Shown here one piece after another: positions 26,714-35,052 of a stretch of 64,000 bases of DNA. The notes beneath the pieces are model-generated. The model was not told the origin of the DNA and searched no databases. It worked only from the letters and a program-made list of their open reading frames with translations. Made by a program: the position numbers and the translations under genes. The stretch is taken from positions 28,651 to 92,650 of the forward strand of contig JAWXCK010000228.1 in NCBI GenBank assembly GCA_034408855.1. The letters run 5' to 3'. This stretch comes from JAIYDQ01 sp034408855. Lineage in GTDB: Bacteria; Planctomycetota; Planctomycetia; Pirellulales; Pirellulaceae. The first letter of the stretch is position 1; each line of letters opens with the position of its first letter.

Positions 26714-27661
26714 GTGAGCGAAGCGCGAAAGCAAAAGCTTGAGTCGATGATATATGCCATTCGTACGCTGAATGATTTTTCGCCGAATGATGCAAAGCTT
26801 ATGTGCCGTGATTTGGCTCCGGCATACGTGACCAAAACTCTAAAGATGCTGGTCGGCGGCGGGCTTTTGAATTCTATCGAAAGCGATCGCAAAGTGATCT
26901 TCCGATGGGTCACGGAGGAATCGAATCGATTCGAACAGTTCATCGAAAGACAAATCTACGGCGATCAAGTCAAACAAACACCCGTGCAGGACCGACCGCG
27001 TGAGCTGATGCTTCGCGACGGTGTCGATAAACTGACGAACGCAAACCTGGTCGCTATCTTGATTCGCGTCGGCGTGACTGGCGAATCGGCTGTCCAGGCT
27101 GGACGCAAACTCTCGAATCGCTTTGCCGATCGACTCGCTGATTTTCCCGACGCGAGTCTCGCGGAATTGCGGAAGCTGAGCCCGGCGATTCGCAAAGATA
27201 GCTACTGCCAGATCATGGCAGGCATCGAACTGGGCCGACGCGTCGCCGCCGTCAAAGAAGAACTGACGATCGCTCCGTTTCGAATCAAAGGTTCCGATGA
27301 TGCGATCCGCTACTGCATAAAGATTTTTTCTCGACTGGCGATGGATGGCAAGCAAGAGCAGTTTCATATTGTTACGCTCGATACACAGCACGGTCCCATC
27401 GCCAATCATTTGATTACCGTCGGAACGTTAGATGCAAGCCTTGTTCATCCTCGCGAAGTCTTCAGACCTGCCATTCGAGATGCCGCGTCGGCAATCTTGC
27501 TCGTTCACAATCACCCGTCCGGCGATCCGACGCCAAGTTCCGAAGATCGTTCCGTGACTCGGAAACTAAAAGAAGTTGGCGAGTTGATCGGAATTCGCGT
27601 TCTAGACCATATCATCGTGGCGCGAGAGAACGGGCGGAGCATCATGTCGGAGGGGATTTAG
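26714..27661 (+). CDS. radC: RadC-family JAB1/MPN protein with extra N-terminal domain
   Basis: 315 aa, against about 225 for ordinary RadC. Residues 1-80 form a helical, probably winged-helix domain (LNDFSPNDAKLMCRDLAPAY ... LKMLVGGGLL) not found in classic RadC. Then come a helix-hairpin-helix region (about 95-180) and the JAMM domain with metal motif HNHPSGDPTPSSED (His265, His267, Asp278). The start is GTG at 26714 with GGGGAGG about 7 nt upstream. RadC function is unsettled; a DNA-repair label is historical. Confidence 0.88.
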   Translation: MSEARKQKLESMIYAIRTLNDFSPNDAKLMCRDLAPAYVTKTLKMLVGGGLLNSIESDRKVIFRWVTEESNRFEQFIERQIYGDQVKQTPVQDRPRELMLRDGVDKLTNANLVAILIRVGVTGESAVQAGRKLSNRFADRLADFPDASLAELRKLSPAIRKDSYCQIMAGIELGRRVAAVKEELTIAPFRIKGSDDAIRYCIKIFSRLAMDGKQEQFHIVTLDTQHGPIANHLITVGTLDASLVHPREVFRPAIRDAASAILLVHNHPSGDPTPSSEDRSVTRKLKEVGELIGIRVLDHIIVARENGRSIMSEGI

Positions 27662-27669
27662 ACGCTATC

Positions 27670-27751
27670 GCTAACCGCTGAGTGCGCAGCGATACGCCGA
27701 GTCGGGGATGGAATGCTGCCTCAGCGCTCCCCTATGTTCTCAGCGGTTAGC
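27670..27751. terminator. Long perfect inverted repeat between convergent genes
   Basis: GCTAACCGCTGAG (27670-27682) is exactly complementary to CTCAGCGGTTAGC (27739-27751), which is followed by TTTT at 27752-27755. It may act as a terminator for the radC-like gene on the plus strand. The right arm lies inside the 3' end of the rhomboid gene. Confidence 0.4.
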
Positions 27752-28314
27752 TTTTCCGAATAAGGAAATTTAGTTGTTGTTAAGTAGGCAAGCAACCCAC
27801 CGGCGATCGCGCCAAATAGGTGTCCGTCCCACGATATTTTTTGATTCATCGACGGCAAGGCACCCCACAGCATCGTGCCGCCGTAGAGAAACAGCACAAG
27901 TAGCGCAATGAGCATTGGCACAAGCCGACGTTCGAGTAAACCGGACGCGATCAAAAATAAAATAAGTCCGTAGATCAAACCGCTGGCACCGATGTGCGTA
28001 CTTGATCGCCCAAAAAGCCATAGCAATCCGCCACCTAAAAAGACCAAGCCGACTACGATCGTAATCGAATCGGCTCTGGAACCAGCCAAAAGCATCAGCA
28101 AAATGGCGAGCGGTACGGTGTTGCTGATCAAGTGCCCCCACCCGCCATGCAAAAATGGCATCAACGGTACGCCGATTAACCCGCTTAACGTTCTAGGAAC
28201 CAACCCCAACGAATTAAGCGGAATCGGAAGGATTACATCGACCAAATGAATAACCCAAAGAATTGCGATGAAGCCCAACACCCAACTTAGCTCTTCTCGG
28301 ATCGTGTGTTTCAT
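27721..28314 (-). CDS. Rhomboid-family intramembrane serine protease (small form)
   Basis: 197 aa with about six hydrophobic helices. The catalytic pair is visible: Ser111 in IGASGLIYG and His165 in WDGHLFGAIAGG; the L1/TM2 motif HGGWGHLISN is at 56-65. It cleaves transmembrane substrates within the bilayer; the substrate is unknown. A second, larger rhomboid gene lies at 36721. Copy B of the palindromic repeat lies just upstream. Confidence 0.9.
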   Translation of the reverse strand: MKHTIREELSWVLGFIAILWVIHLVDVILPIPLNSLGLVPRTLSGLIGVPLMPFLHGGWGHLISNTVPLAILLMLLAGSRADSITIVVGLVFLGGGLLWLFGRSSTHIGASGLIYGLILFLIASGLLERRLVPMLIALLVLFLYGGTMLWGALPSMNQKISWDGHLFGAIAGGLLAYLTTTKFPYSEKLTAENIGER

Positions 28315-28351
28315 AGACGTGCGACGTTTTAACTAAAGCCATATGCAAAAT

Positions 28352-28420
28352 TAGCCGGAACGCGTTAGCGTCCGGTTTCCCAGCAATTCGTGCGTACCGG
28401 TGCTAACGCACTCCGACTAA
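28352..28420. repeat. Palindromic dispersed element, copy B (inverted)
   Basis: Arms at 28353-28376 and 28396-28418 around CCCAGCAATTCG, the reverse complement of the centre of copies A and C. It lies in the divergent gap between the small rhomboid gene and the thioredoxin-like gene. Confidence 0.85.
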
Positions 28421-28509
28421 TCGTAACCGATTCGGCCGCTGAAGCATCTAAAATAAACGTACCGCTCGTTTGAGCGATGCTTATAATGTTCGCAGGAGAA
28501 CGTCTAACT

Positions 28510-29616
28510 ATGCCCATTTCAAAAACCAAACGTTTGTTCGTCTTGATGAGTTTACTCTGGATGACCAGTATCGCAGTAGCCGCTGAGATCGCCATGAAGT
28601 ACGGACCACTATCACCAAATCAAATTTTGGTGCCGCAGACACTTCTGCATCTTGCACATACCGCTGAAATACAAACCGAACTTCAGATTCCTGCCGACAA
28701 ACAATTATCGTTCGAGAATATACTGCGCGATATCGACCTGCGTTGGTGGCCATCGAGAATCCTACCGGTTACCGAACAACGTAAGCGAGTTACCGAATTA
28801 GAATCGGAATTCATCCGGGAAACAGAAAAGCTTTTAGGGGGCGACGCTGTGATGCGACTTCGCCAGATTGAACTTCAAAGTCAAAGCAGTCGGATATTGG
28901 TACGCTCCGAAGTCGTTGCCTTTCTAGAACTGGATGCTAAACAGCAAAAAACCGTTGAAGAGCTTTTTGTCGCCAACGACAAACTTGCGGTAGACGTTAC
29001 AGCCATGAGCGCTAAAGAAAAATCCGAAAAACTGCAGTCGCTTGTTTCGGCGAAACAAACAGAGGCCAAAAAAGCGATTGCAGTCTTAAACACGGTGCAG
29101 CGTGACCGGATTCAAAAAATTGCTGGAACGCCCGTGAACACGGCGACTGCCGAACGAATCTACGCCCTTGCGCCTGAGCTAATCGATACCGGGAATTGGA
29201 CAAGCGAAGATCGGCCAACTCTCGAATCGTTGCGAGGACAGGTCGTCATCCTCCATATTTATGCGTTCCAGTGCCACAATTGCGTTGCCAATTTTCGTCA
29301 CTATAAGCGATGGGACGAGAATCTTAAGTCCAAAGGGGTACAAGTCGTCGGAATCCAGACTCCAGAAACGCAGAACGAAAAAGACCCTGAAAAAGTTCGA
29401 GCGGCAGCAGCCAAGGAAGGTTTTCAATTTCCTGTGTTGATCGATTTGGAAAATAAAAATTGGAAAGTCTGGGGAAACACGATGTGGCCGACGGTTTATG
29501 TCATCGATAAGAAGGGGTATATCCGATTTTGGTGGCAAGGCGAGCTGAACTGGCAGGGCAACACGGTCGATCAAAAGATCGATACCATCGTCGAAAAACT
29601 GCTTAGCGAGAGCTAG
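28510..29616 (+). CDS. Exported TlpA/redoxin-like thioredoxin-fold protein
   Basis: 368 aa from the ATG at 28510 (AGGAG 11 nt upstream). An earlier in-frame ATG at 28477 overlaps a TATAAT at 28482 and is less likely. Signal peptide (about 1-24, ending IAVAAE), then a long helical region (about 50-215, Lys/Glu-rich), then a thioredoxin fold with the redox motif CHNC (Cys255-Cys258) in YAFQCHNCVANF. The strand VVGIQTPETQ and the cis-Pro region MWPTVYVIDKKGYIRF follow. Probably a periplasmic disulfide reductase or redoxin. Confidence 0.85.
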   Translation: MPISKTKRLFVLMSLLWMTSIAVAAEIAMKYGPLSPNQILVPQTLLHLAHTAEIQTELQIPADKQLSFENILRDIDLRWWPSRILPVTEQRKRVTELESEFIRETEKLLGGDAVMRLRQIELQSQSSRILVRSEVVAFLELDAKQQKTVEELFVANDKLAVDVTAMSAKEKSEKLQSLVSAKQTEAKKAIAVLNTVQRDRIQKIAGTPVNTATAERIYALAPELIDTGNWTSEDRPTLESLRGQVVILHIYAFQCHNCVANFRHYKRWDENLKSKGVQVVGIQTPETQNEKDPEKVRAAAAKEGFQFPVLIDLENKNWKVWGNTMWPTVYVIDKKGYIRFWWQGELNWQGNTVDQKIDTIVEKLLSES

Positions 29617-29623
29617 CCCAACT

Positions 29624-30511
29624 TTAAAAGAGTTCCGCCATCTCACGAGCGTGATACGAACTTCGAACGAACGGCCCCGAAGCAACTTGTTTGAAACCCA
29701 TTTGCTTGGCGAGCCGTCCCAGTTCGGAAAACTCGTCGGGCGGGATATATCGCACGACGGGCAAGTACTTTGGCCCCGGTTGCAAATACTGACCAAGTGT
29801 CAGAAATTCACAACCATATTCTAAAAGATCGGCGAGGCAATCGAGAATCTCATCGCGCGTTTCGCCTAGTCCCAGCATCAGACCGCTCTTAGTCTTGATC
29901 GAGGAGTTGAGTGCTTTCACACGCCGCAATAATTCAAGCGTCCATCGATATTCACTCTTCGGTCCGCGTACTTTCCGATAAAGTCTTGGGACCGTTTCCA
30001 TATTGTGATTGAAAACTTCAGGAGCCGCTTCTACGACTCGATCCAAGGCCGAGCGATGACGAACGAAATCAGGCGTGAGCACTTCGACCGAAGCGCCCGT
30101 TCGTTCGCGCACGGCAATGATGCATTGATAAAAATGTTCCGCCCCACCATCGAGAAGATCGTCCCGAGTGACAGAAGTAATCACGACATGTTTGAGGCCT
30201 AGTCGAGCGGCAGCCTCGGCGACCCTCGCTGGTTCATCTAACTCGAGTGCTTCGGGGCGACCACGCGAAACGGCGCAAAACCCGCAGGGTCGAGTGCAGA
30301 CATTCCCCAGGATCATAAAGGTCGCTGTCTGCTGCGAGAAGCATTCCATTCGGTTCGGGCATTTCGCGTTTTCGCAAACCGTCTCCAATCGCAATTCCGA
30401 AAGAATACTCGACGTGAGATGATTGAAATTTCCTTTGGGAACTTCACGGCGCAACCAAGCGGGCAATCGACGTTCAGGTTCCTGGGATACTACGGGAAGT
30501 TCGAGATTCAT
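29624..30511 (-). CDS. lipA: Lipoyl synthase
   Basis: Radical-SAM enzyme that inserts two sulfurs into octanoyl groups on lipoyl domains of 2-oxoacid dehydrogenases and GcvH. From the ATG at 30511 it has 295 aa; the frame extends to 30613, but the extra residues are unlike LipA. Auxiliary-cluster motif CENAKCPNRMEC has Cys at 46, 51 and 57; the radical-SAM cluster CTRPCGFC has Cys at 72, 76 and 79. GLGETRDE and the C-terminal RSSYHARE, with the conserved Arg-Ser-Ser, are also present. It ends 7 nt from the convergent thioredoxin-like gene. Confidence 0.95.
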   Translation of the reverse strand: MNLELPVVSQEPERRLPAWLRREVPKGNFNHLTSSILSELRLETVCENAKCPNRMECFSQQTATFMILGNVCTRPCGFCAVSRGRPEALELDEPARVAEAAARLGLKHVVITSVTRDDLLDGGAEHFYQCIIAVRERTGASVEVLTPDFVRHRSALDRVVEAAPEVFNHNMETVPRLYRKVRGPKSEYRWTLELLRRVKALNSSIKTKSGLMLGLGETRDEILDCLADLLEYGCEFLTLGQYLQPGPKYLPVVRYIPPDEFSELGRLAKQMGFKQVASGPFVRSSYHAREMAELF

Positions 30512-30572
30512 TGCGATTGCAGTGTGCGAAATGGTTTGGTAATTCGACCATTGTAGCTCGCAGAATGACAAA

Positions 30573-30658
30573 GGGACATATGGGACTGAAAGGACGAAAG
30601 GACGAAAGGACAAAAGAAATCTTTTCGTCTCTTATGTCCCGTTCGTCCTTTCAGTCCC
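30573..30658. repeat. Crossed inverted repeats with GGACGAAA tandem units
   Basis: GGGACATA (30573-30580) pairs with TATGTCCC (30633-30640). GGGACTGAAAGGACGAA (30582-30598) pairs with TTCGTCCTTTCAGTCCC (30642-30658), a perfect 17-bp match. The pairs cross rather than nest. Between them the unit GGACGAAA is repeated in tandem. The block covers the last codons of folC and the gap to lipA, and may end folC transcription. Confidence 0.7.
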
Positions 30659-32041
30659 TTCAGGTCTCTCGAATTTCTCCATCAATTCGGCAGCCAAGAA
30701 GAACGAACCCGTAATCACAATGAGATCCTTTTGGTCGGCCATTTTTTGTGCCACCTCCAAGGCGGCAAGCGAATCTTCGACGACGCGAATTTTGGCAATC
30801 GGTTGCCCTGGACTGGCTTTTTCAATATTGTCGGCGATCGCCTTGAGCGTCTGGGTTGGCTGAGCGCGAGGATTGATATGGAATTGTGTAAGGACGAGTT
30901 CTTGACACGAAAGCATCAATCGATTGAGCATCGCCTCGGAATTTTTTTCACGACTGGCCGAGAAGACGACGATACGTTTCCGATCGGGGAAATTTTCGTC
31001 GAGCGTATCGATCAAAGCTTCAATCGACGCTTCGTTATGGGCCGTATCGATGATCGTAGTAGGGCCCTCCGAGACGACCTCGACACGACCGGGGACTTGT
31101 GTCGTTGCCAAGCCTGCTTCGATGGCGGATTCCTCGATGTCCCAACCATGTTCACGAAGGATATCGAGTCCGGCCAATACGACAGCCGCATTCGCAAGCT
31201 GGTGCTTTCCTAAGAGCCGTAGCTTGAGCGATGTTCGATGCGTTCCGCTGGGCCATAATGTTGGATCGGGATGGTAGGACATTCGCATTTCACGTGAACC
31301 GTAGGCGCTAGCCTCGGGCTTCGGCCTTGATGAAATAAAATCGACGCCGAGCAGGCGAAGCTTGCAGCCTCGTTCTTTCGCAATTCTCGAAATGGTTTCG
31401 GAGGCTTCTGGATGCGTCGCGCCGCTTACGACGGGGACGCCAGGCTTAATGATCCCCGCCTTCTCGCCCGCAATTTCTGCCAGTGTGTTACCAAGTTGTT
31501 GCTGGTGATCGTAGCTGATCGATGTAATCACGCTCAAGGCTGGCCAACAGACGTTAGTACTATCCAGTCGACCACCCAATCCGACCTCGATAATGTTGAC
31601 ATCGACAGCCTGTTCTCGAAAGAGCCACCAAGCCATCGCCGTCGTCAATTCAAAAAACGTCGGGTGTCCGTGCCCTTGTTCGGCAATGTTGTGTGCCGCT
31701 GGCTTCACTGCGTCGACGGCTCGAATAAACTGCGCTGGATCGACTGCTTGGCCGTTGATGACGAATCGCTCTTCGAGTCGAAGTAAATGCGGAGACGTAT
31801 AAAGGCCGGTACGATAGCCACTTTCTCTCAAGCATTCGGCGGTCAGCCAAGCGACAGAACCTTTGCCCTTGGAGCCGGCGACATGGATCACCGGAGCAGC
31901 TTGCTGCGGGTTTCCTAGCTCGACCAGCAACCGTTCCATTCTCGATAGCCGATAATTGTTCTGGTTATAAGCTTGGTCCGTGGAACGCTCGTAGTTGATT
32001 CGATCGTACAGATATTCGATGGCTGCCTGATACGATTCCAT
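30632..32041 (-). CDS. folC: Folylpolyglutamate synthase / dihydrofolate synthase
   Basis: Mur-ligase-fold enzyme that adds glutamate to dihydropteroate and to folates. The 469-aa protein has the P-loop HVAGSKGKGSVAWL near 50-63, TSPHLLRLEERF, the GLGGRLDSTN motif near 154, SYDHQQQLGNTLAEIAGEKAGI and IIDTAHNEAS near 325. Its last residues (RPEGTERTNGT) are coded by the GGACGAAA-type repeat, so the repeat has probably replaced the original 3' end. Divergent from the ABC transporter operon. Confidence 0.93.
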   Translation of the reverse strand: MESYQAAIEYLYDRINYERSTDQAYNQNNYRLSRMERLLVELGNPQQAAPVIHVAGSKGKGSVAWLTAECLRESGYRTGLYTSPHLLRLEERFVINGQAVDPAQFIRAVDAVKPAAHNIAEQGHGHPTFFELTTAMAWWLFREQAVDVNIIEVGLGGRLDSTNVCWPALSVITSISYDHQQQLGNTLAEIAGEKAGIIKPGVPVVSGATHPEASETISRIAKERGCKLRLLGVDFISSRPKPEASAYGSREMRMSYHPDPTLWPSGTHRTSLKLRLLGKHQLANAAVVLAGLDILREHGWDIEESAIEAGLATTQVPGRVEVVSEGPTTIIDTAHNEASIEALIDTLDENFPDRKRIVVFSASREKNSEAMLNRLMLSCQELVLTQFHINPRAQPTQTLKAIADNIEKASPGQPIAKIRVVEDSLAALEVAQKMADQKDLIVITGSFFLAAELMEKFERPEGTERTNGT

Positions 32042-32304
32042 AGTTGCGATACCGAGGTCGTCGCCATCTGGGGTGGCAACATTAAAAAATCATCTTCGCG
32101 AGGCCGTAAGTTTAGCTAGAAGCGTAGAAAGTTGCAGGCTTAATTGTCTATTTGTCAATATTCGGCGACGCCTCCCGGGGTTGGAACTTGTGGTCAGGCA
32201 CTTTCCGATTTATAGTTTTTCCTGGAGATACGGGCTGAACCGTCAAAGTCAGCTTCCCGTACTCCACAACATCTTCTAACCAAGTCTTTTCCGGAGAGTA
32301 ATGC

Positions 32305-33237
32305 ATGTCGGTCGACACCCAAGCCCCTGCGAGCGCTCCGTCGTCGGTGGCTGGTAATGCTGCTTCGGACGTCGTGATCGAAACTCGCGGGTTGAGCAAG
32401 ATTTACCGAGATTTTTGGGGACGAAAAAAAGTCCATGCCCTCAAGTCGCTCGACGTTGAAGTTAAAAAAGGTGAAATTTTCGGTCTTCTTGGCCCGAATG
32501 GATCCGGGAAATCGACGACCATTAAACTGATTCTGGGCTTGTTGTTCCCTTCGGCAGGTCGAGCGTTTGTCTTTGGCAAAGAAGCGTCCGAAGTCACAAA
32601 AAACGAACGCATCGGTTATCTTCCTGAAGAATCGTATCTTTACAAATTCCTAAACGCCGAAGAAACGCTCGATTTTTATGGTCGGCTTTTCGATATGCCC
32701 GCCCCGGTTCGCCGCGAACGATCCGAGCAGCTCATTCAAATGGTTGGCCTGCATCGTGCCCGACGACGACAGCTCAAGGAATATTCCAAAGGCATGACGC
32801 GAAGAATTGGCTTGGCCCAGGCTCTGATCAACGAACCCGACTTGTTGGTACTCGATGAACCGACCACGGGTTTGGACCCGATTGGATCGCGCGAGATGAA
32901 GGATCTCATCCTCAAGCTTCGCGAGCAAGGGAAGACGATCCTGATGTGCTCTCACCAGTTGGCCGACGTTCAAGATGTCTGCGATCGAATCGCGATCCTC
33001 CATCAAGGCGAACTCAAAGAGCTTGGGCGAGTCGATAGCTTGCTCAAGGTCCGAGATGTTACCGAAGTTCATGCACGCGGATTAACCGAAGACGCGAAAC
33101 GCGAGATAGCCGAAGTCATCAAACGGCACGGCGGCGAGTTGATGCAGATCGACAACCCAACAGTCACCATGGAAGAGTTGTTTCTGGAAAGTATTCGCGA
33201 AAGCGATGCTCGTCCGGGTCGACGCGCTGGGAGTTAA
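32305..33237 (+). CDS. ABC transporter ATP-binding protein
   Basis: 310 aa. Walker A GPNGSGKST at 63-71, Q-loop region near PEESYLYKF, signature YSKGMTRRI near 161-169, Walker B LLVLDEP near 181-187, and switch His in CSHQLADV. A C-terminal extension (about 245-310) matches that of ABC-2 exporters. The start ATG at 32305 has CGGAGAG a few bases upstream. It is followed after 6 nt by its permease and then by an unrecognised partner overlapping by 4 nt: one operon. Confidence 0.93.
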   Translation: MSVDTQAPASAPSSVAGNAASDVVIETRGLSKIYRDFWGRKKVHALKSLDVEVKKGEIFGLLGPNGSGKSTTIKLILGLLFPSAGRAFVFGKEASEVTKNERIGYLPEESYLYKFLNAEETLDFYGRLFDMPAPVRRERSEQLIQMVGLHRARRRQLKEYSKGMTRRIGLAQALINEPDLLVLDEPTTGLDPIGSREMKDLILKLREQGKTILMCSHQLADVQDVCDRIAILHQGELKELGRVDSLLKVRDVTEVHARGLTEDAKREIAEVIKRHGGELMQIDNPTVTMEELFLESIRESDARPGRRAGS

Positions 33238-33243
33238 TAGAAG

Positions 33244-35052
33244 ATGCGTCTAACACCGGACCAACTTTGGTCGTTCTACGAATGGTTTATTCCTCAGCAA
33301 GGCTTGTTGCAGGGCATTTCGCTGGCGATCACGCTGGCCATTCTCGGTTTACTGGTCAGCTACCTTGTCGCCATGGTTCGTTTGGGACCTGGCGAAGGTT
33401 TTTATGCAGTTGCAAAGGTTATTAGCGATCTGATTCGCTTCGATATTCCCGGTACTCGATCATCTCGTTTGTGGGCGATCGCCAAGCTGTCCTTCATGGA
33501 GGCGATACGCCGCAAGGTTCTGGTCGTATTCGTAATCTTCATCATCCTTTGTATGTTCGCAGGATGGCTCCTCGATTTGCGAACCGATCATCCTGCACAG
33601 CTTTATATCACGTTTGTTTTGAGTTCGACCAACATGCTGGTCTTGCTGCTAGGGCTTTTCATCAGCGCCTTCAGCTTGCCGGCTGATATAAAGAATCGAA
33701 CGATTTACACGATCGTCACCAAGCCGGTTCGTGCGACGGAGATCGTAGTCGGTCGCATCTTTGGTTTTAGTCTCATCGGCTCGATGATTTTGGCCGCGCT
33801 CGGATTATTTAGCTACGTCTTTGTGGTACGTGGCTTGAATCATACTCATGAGATCACCACGATTTCGCAAGACGGCCGGCAAGGCAAGACCGAGGTCGCT
33901 GCTCGGCACGATCACGTCTTTAAACTCGGCGAGGACGGCAACGGATATACCGAAGAGGCCAAAGGGCATCAGCATACGATAACTGCGGTCCAGCTTGATA
34001 ACAAAACGAAATATGTAGTGGGACCGCCGACCGGCGAACTCACTGCCAAAGTACCTATCTATGGTCGGTTGACCTTTACCGATCGTTCTGGCAATGTCGG
34101 AGAGGGGTTGAATGTCGGCTACATGTCAGAGTATCGCAAGTATGTAGCCGGTGGCTCGCTCTCAAGTGCCAAATGGCAATTCGAACGCGTTCGCGAATCA
34201 GACTTTCGCGAAGGGAATGAAAGCGACGATGATATCGAGCTGACGATCGAAATGAATATCGAAGCCTTTCGATCCTTCAAAGGCGACATCGTAACGCCTG
34301 TTCGAGGTTCGATTATTCTTCGAAGTCCTGATGAAAGCATCGAGAGCCAACGCATCTATTTCTTGGTGAAAGAATCGGTCGACCGAAAGCTTATATCGCG
34401 AACGATCAGTGGCTTCCGCAACAATCAACCGGCGACGTTAGATGTCTTCAAAGACATCGTAATGAATGAAAAGTTAGAAGTGATTGTACGCTGCGAAGAT
34501 TCACAACAATATCTCGGAATGGGAGCATCCGACTTAACATTGCAAGCCAAGGAACGCTCGTTTGCATGGAATTTCGCCAAAGGTTACATCAGCATTTGGC
34601 TTCAAATGGTGATCGTCATCTGCTTTGGCGTGATGTATAGCACTTTCCTATCAGGGCCTGTTGCGATGGTTGCGACATTAGCGACGCTCTCGTTAGGGTT
34701 GTTCGGTGACATTATCGATCGGTACTTCAAAGTTGAATATTCGGGTGGTGGACCGATAGAATCAATCATTCGAATGCCTACCCAAAAAGGCGTGATGATC
34801 GATCTCGATTTGGGCAACGTGGCCTTAGAAAAAGTCATTCATAATATCGACTACGCCATTATGTACGGAGTATCGAGTCTCAAAGGCGTGTTTCCCAATT
34901 TTAGTCGACTTGGGACGTCCGATTTTATTGTCTACGGCGTCGATTTGTTCGATGGTTTGCTCCTACGTCACTGTGCAATAACGTTTGGCTTCTTCCTCTT
35001 GACGAGTTTGGTCGGTTACTTTTTTGTTAAGACGCGAGAGATGGCGGCATGA
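33244..35052 (+). CDS. ABC-2-type permease with large extramembrane insert
   Basis: 602 aa. Hydrophobic helices near residues 18-45, 88-115, 122-145 and 175-200, and again near 445-480 and 575-595. Between them lies a soluble insert (about 200-440) with three short His pairs (NHTHEIT, RHDHVFKL, GHQHTITA) and several beta-rich segments. The helix pattern fits an ABC-2 exporter subunit; the insert probably faces the periplasm or cytosol as a sensing or docking domain. The stop overlaps the next start by ATGA (35049-35052). The transported substrate is unknown. Confidence 0.85.
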   Translation: MRLTPDQLWSFYEWFIPQQGLLQGISLAITLAILGLLVSYLVAMVRLGPGEGFYAVAKVISDLIRFDIPGTRSSRLWAIAKLSFMEAIRRKVLVVFVIFIILCMFAGWLLDLRTDHPAQLYITFVLSSTNMLVLLLGLFISAFSLPADIKNRTIYTIVTKPVRATEIVVGRIFGFSLIGSMILAALGLFSYVFVVRGLNHTHEITTISQDGRQGKTEVAARHDHVFKLGEDGNGYTEEAKGHQHTITAVQLDNKTKYVVGPPTGELTAKVPIYGRLTFTDRSGNVGEGLNVGYMSEYRKYVAGGSLSSAKWQFERVRESDFREGNESDDDIELTIEMNIEAFRSFKGDIVTPVRGSIILRSPDESIESQRIYFLVKESVDRKLISRTISGFRNNQPATLDVFKDIVMNEKLEVIVRCEDSQQYLGMGASDLTLQAKERSFAWNFAKGYISIWLQMVIVICFGVMYSTFLSGPVAMVATLATLSLGLFGDIIDRYFKVEYSGGGPIESIIRMPTQKGVMIDLDLGNVALEKVIHNIDYAIMYGVSSLKGVFPNFSRLGTSDFIVYGVDLFDGLLLRHCAITFGFFLLTSLVGYFFVKTREMAA

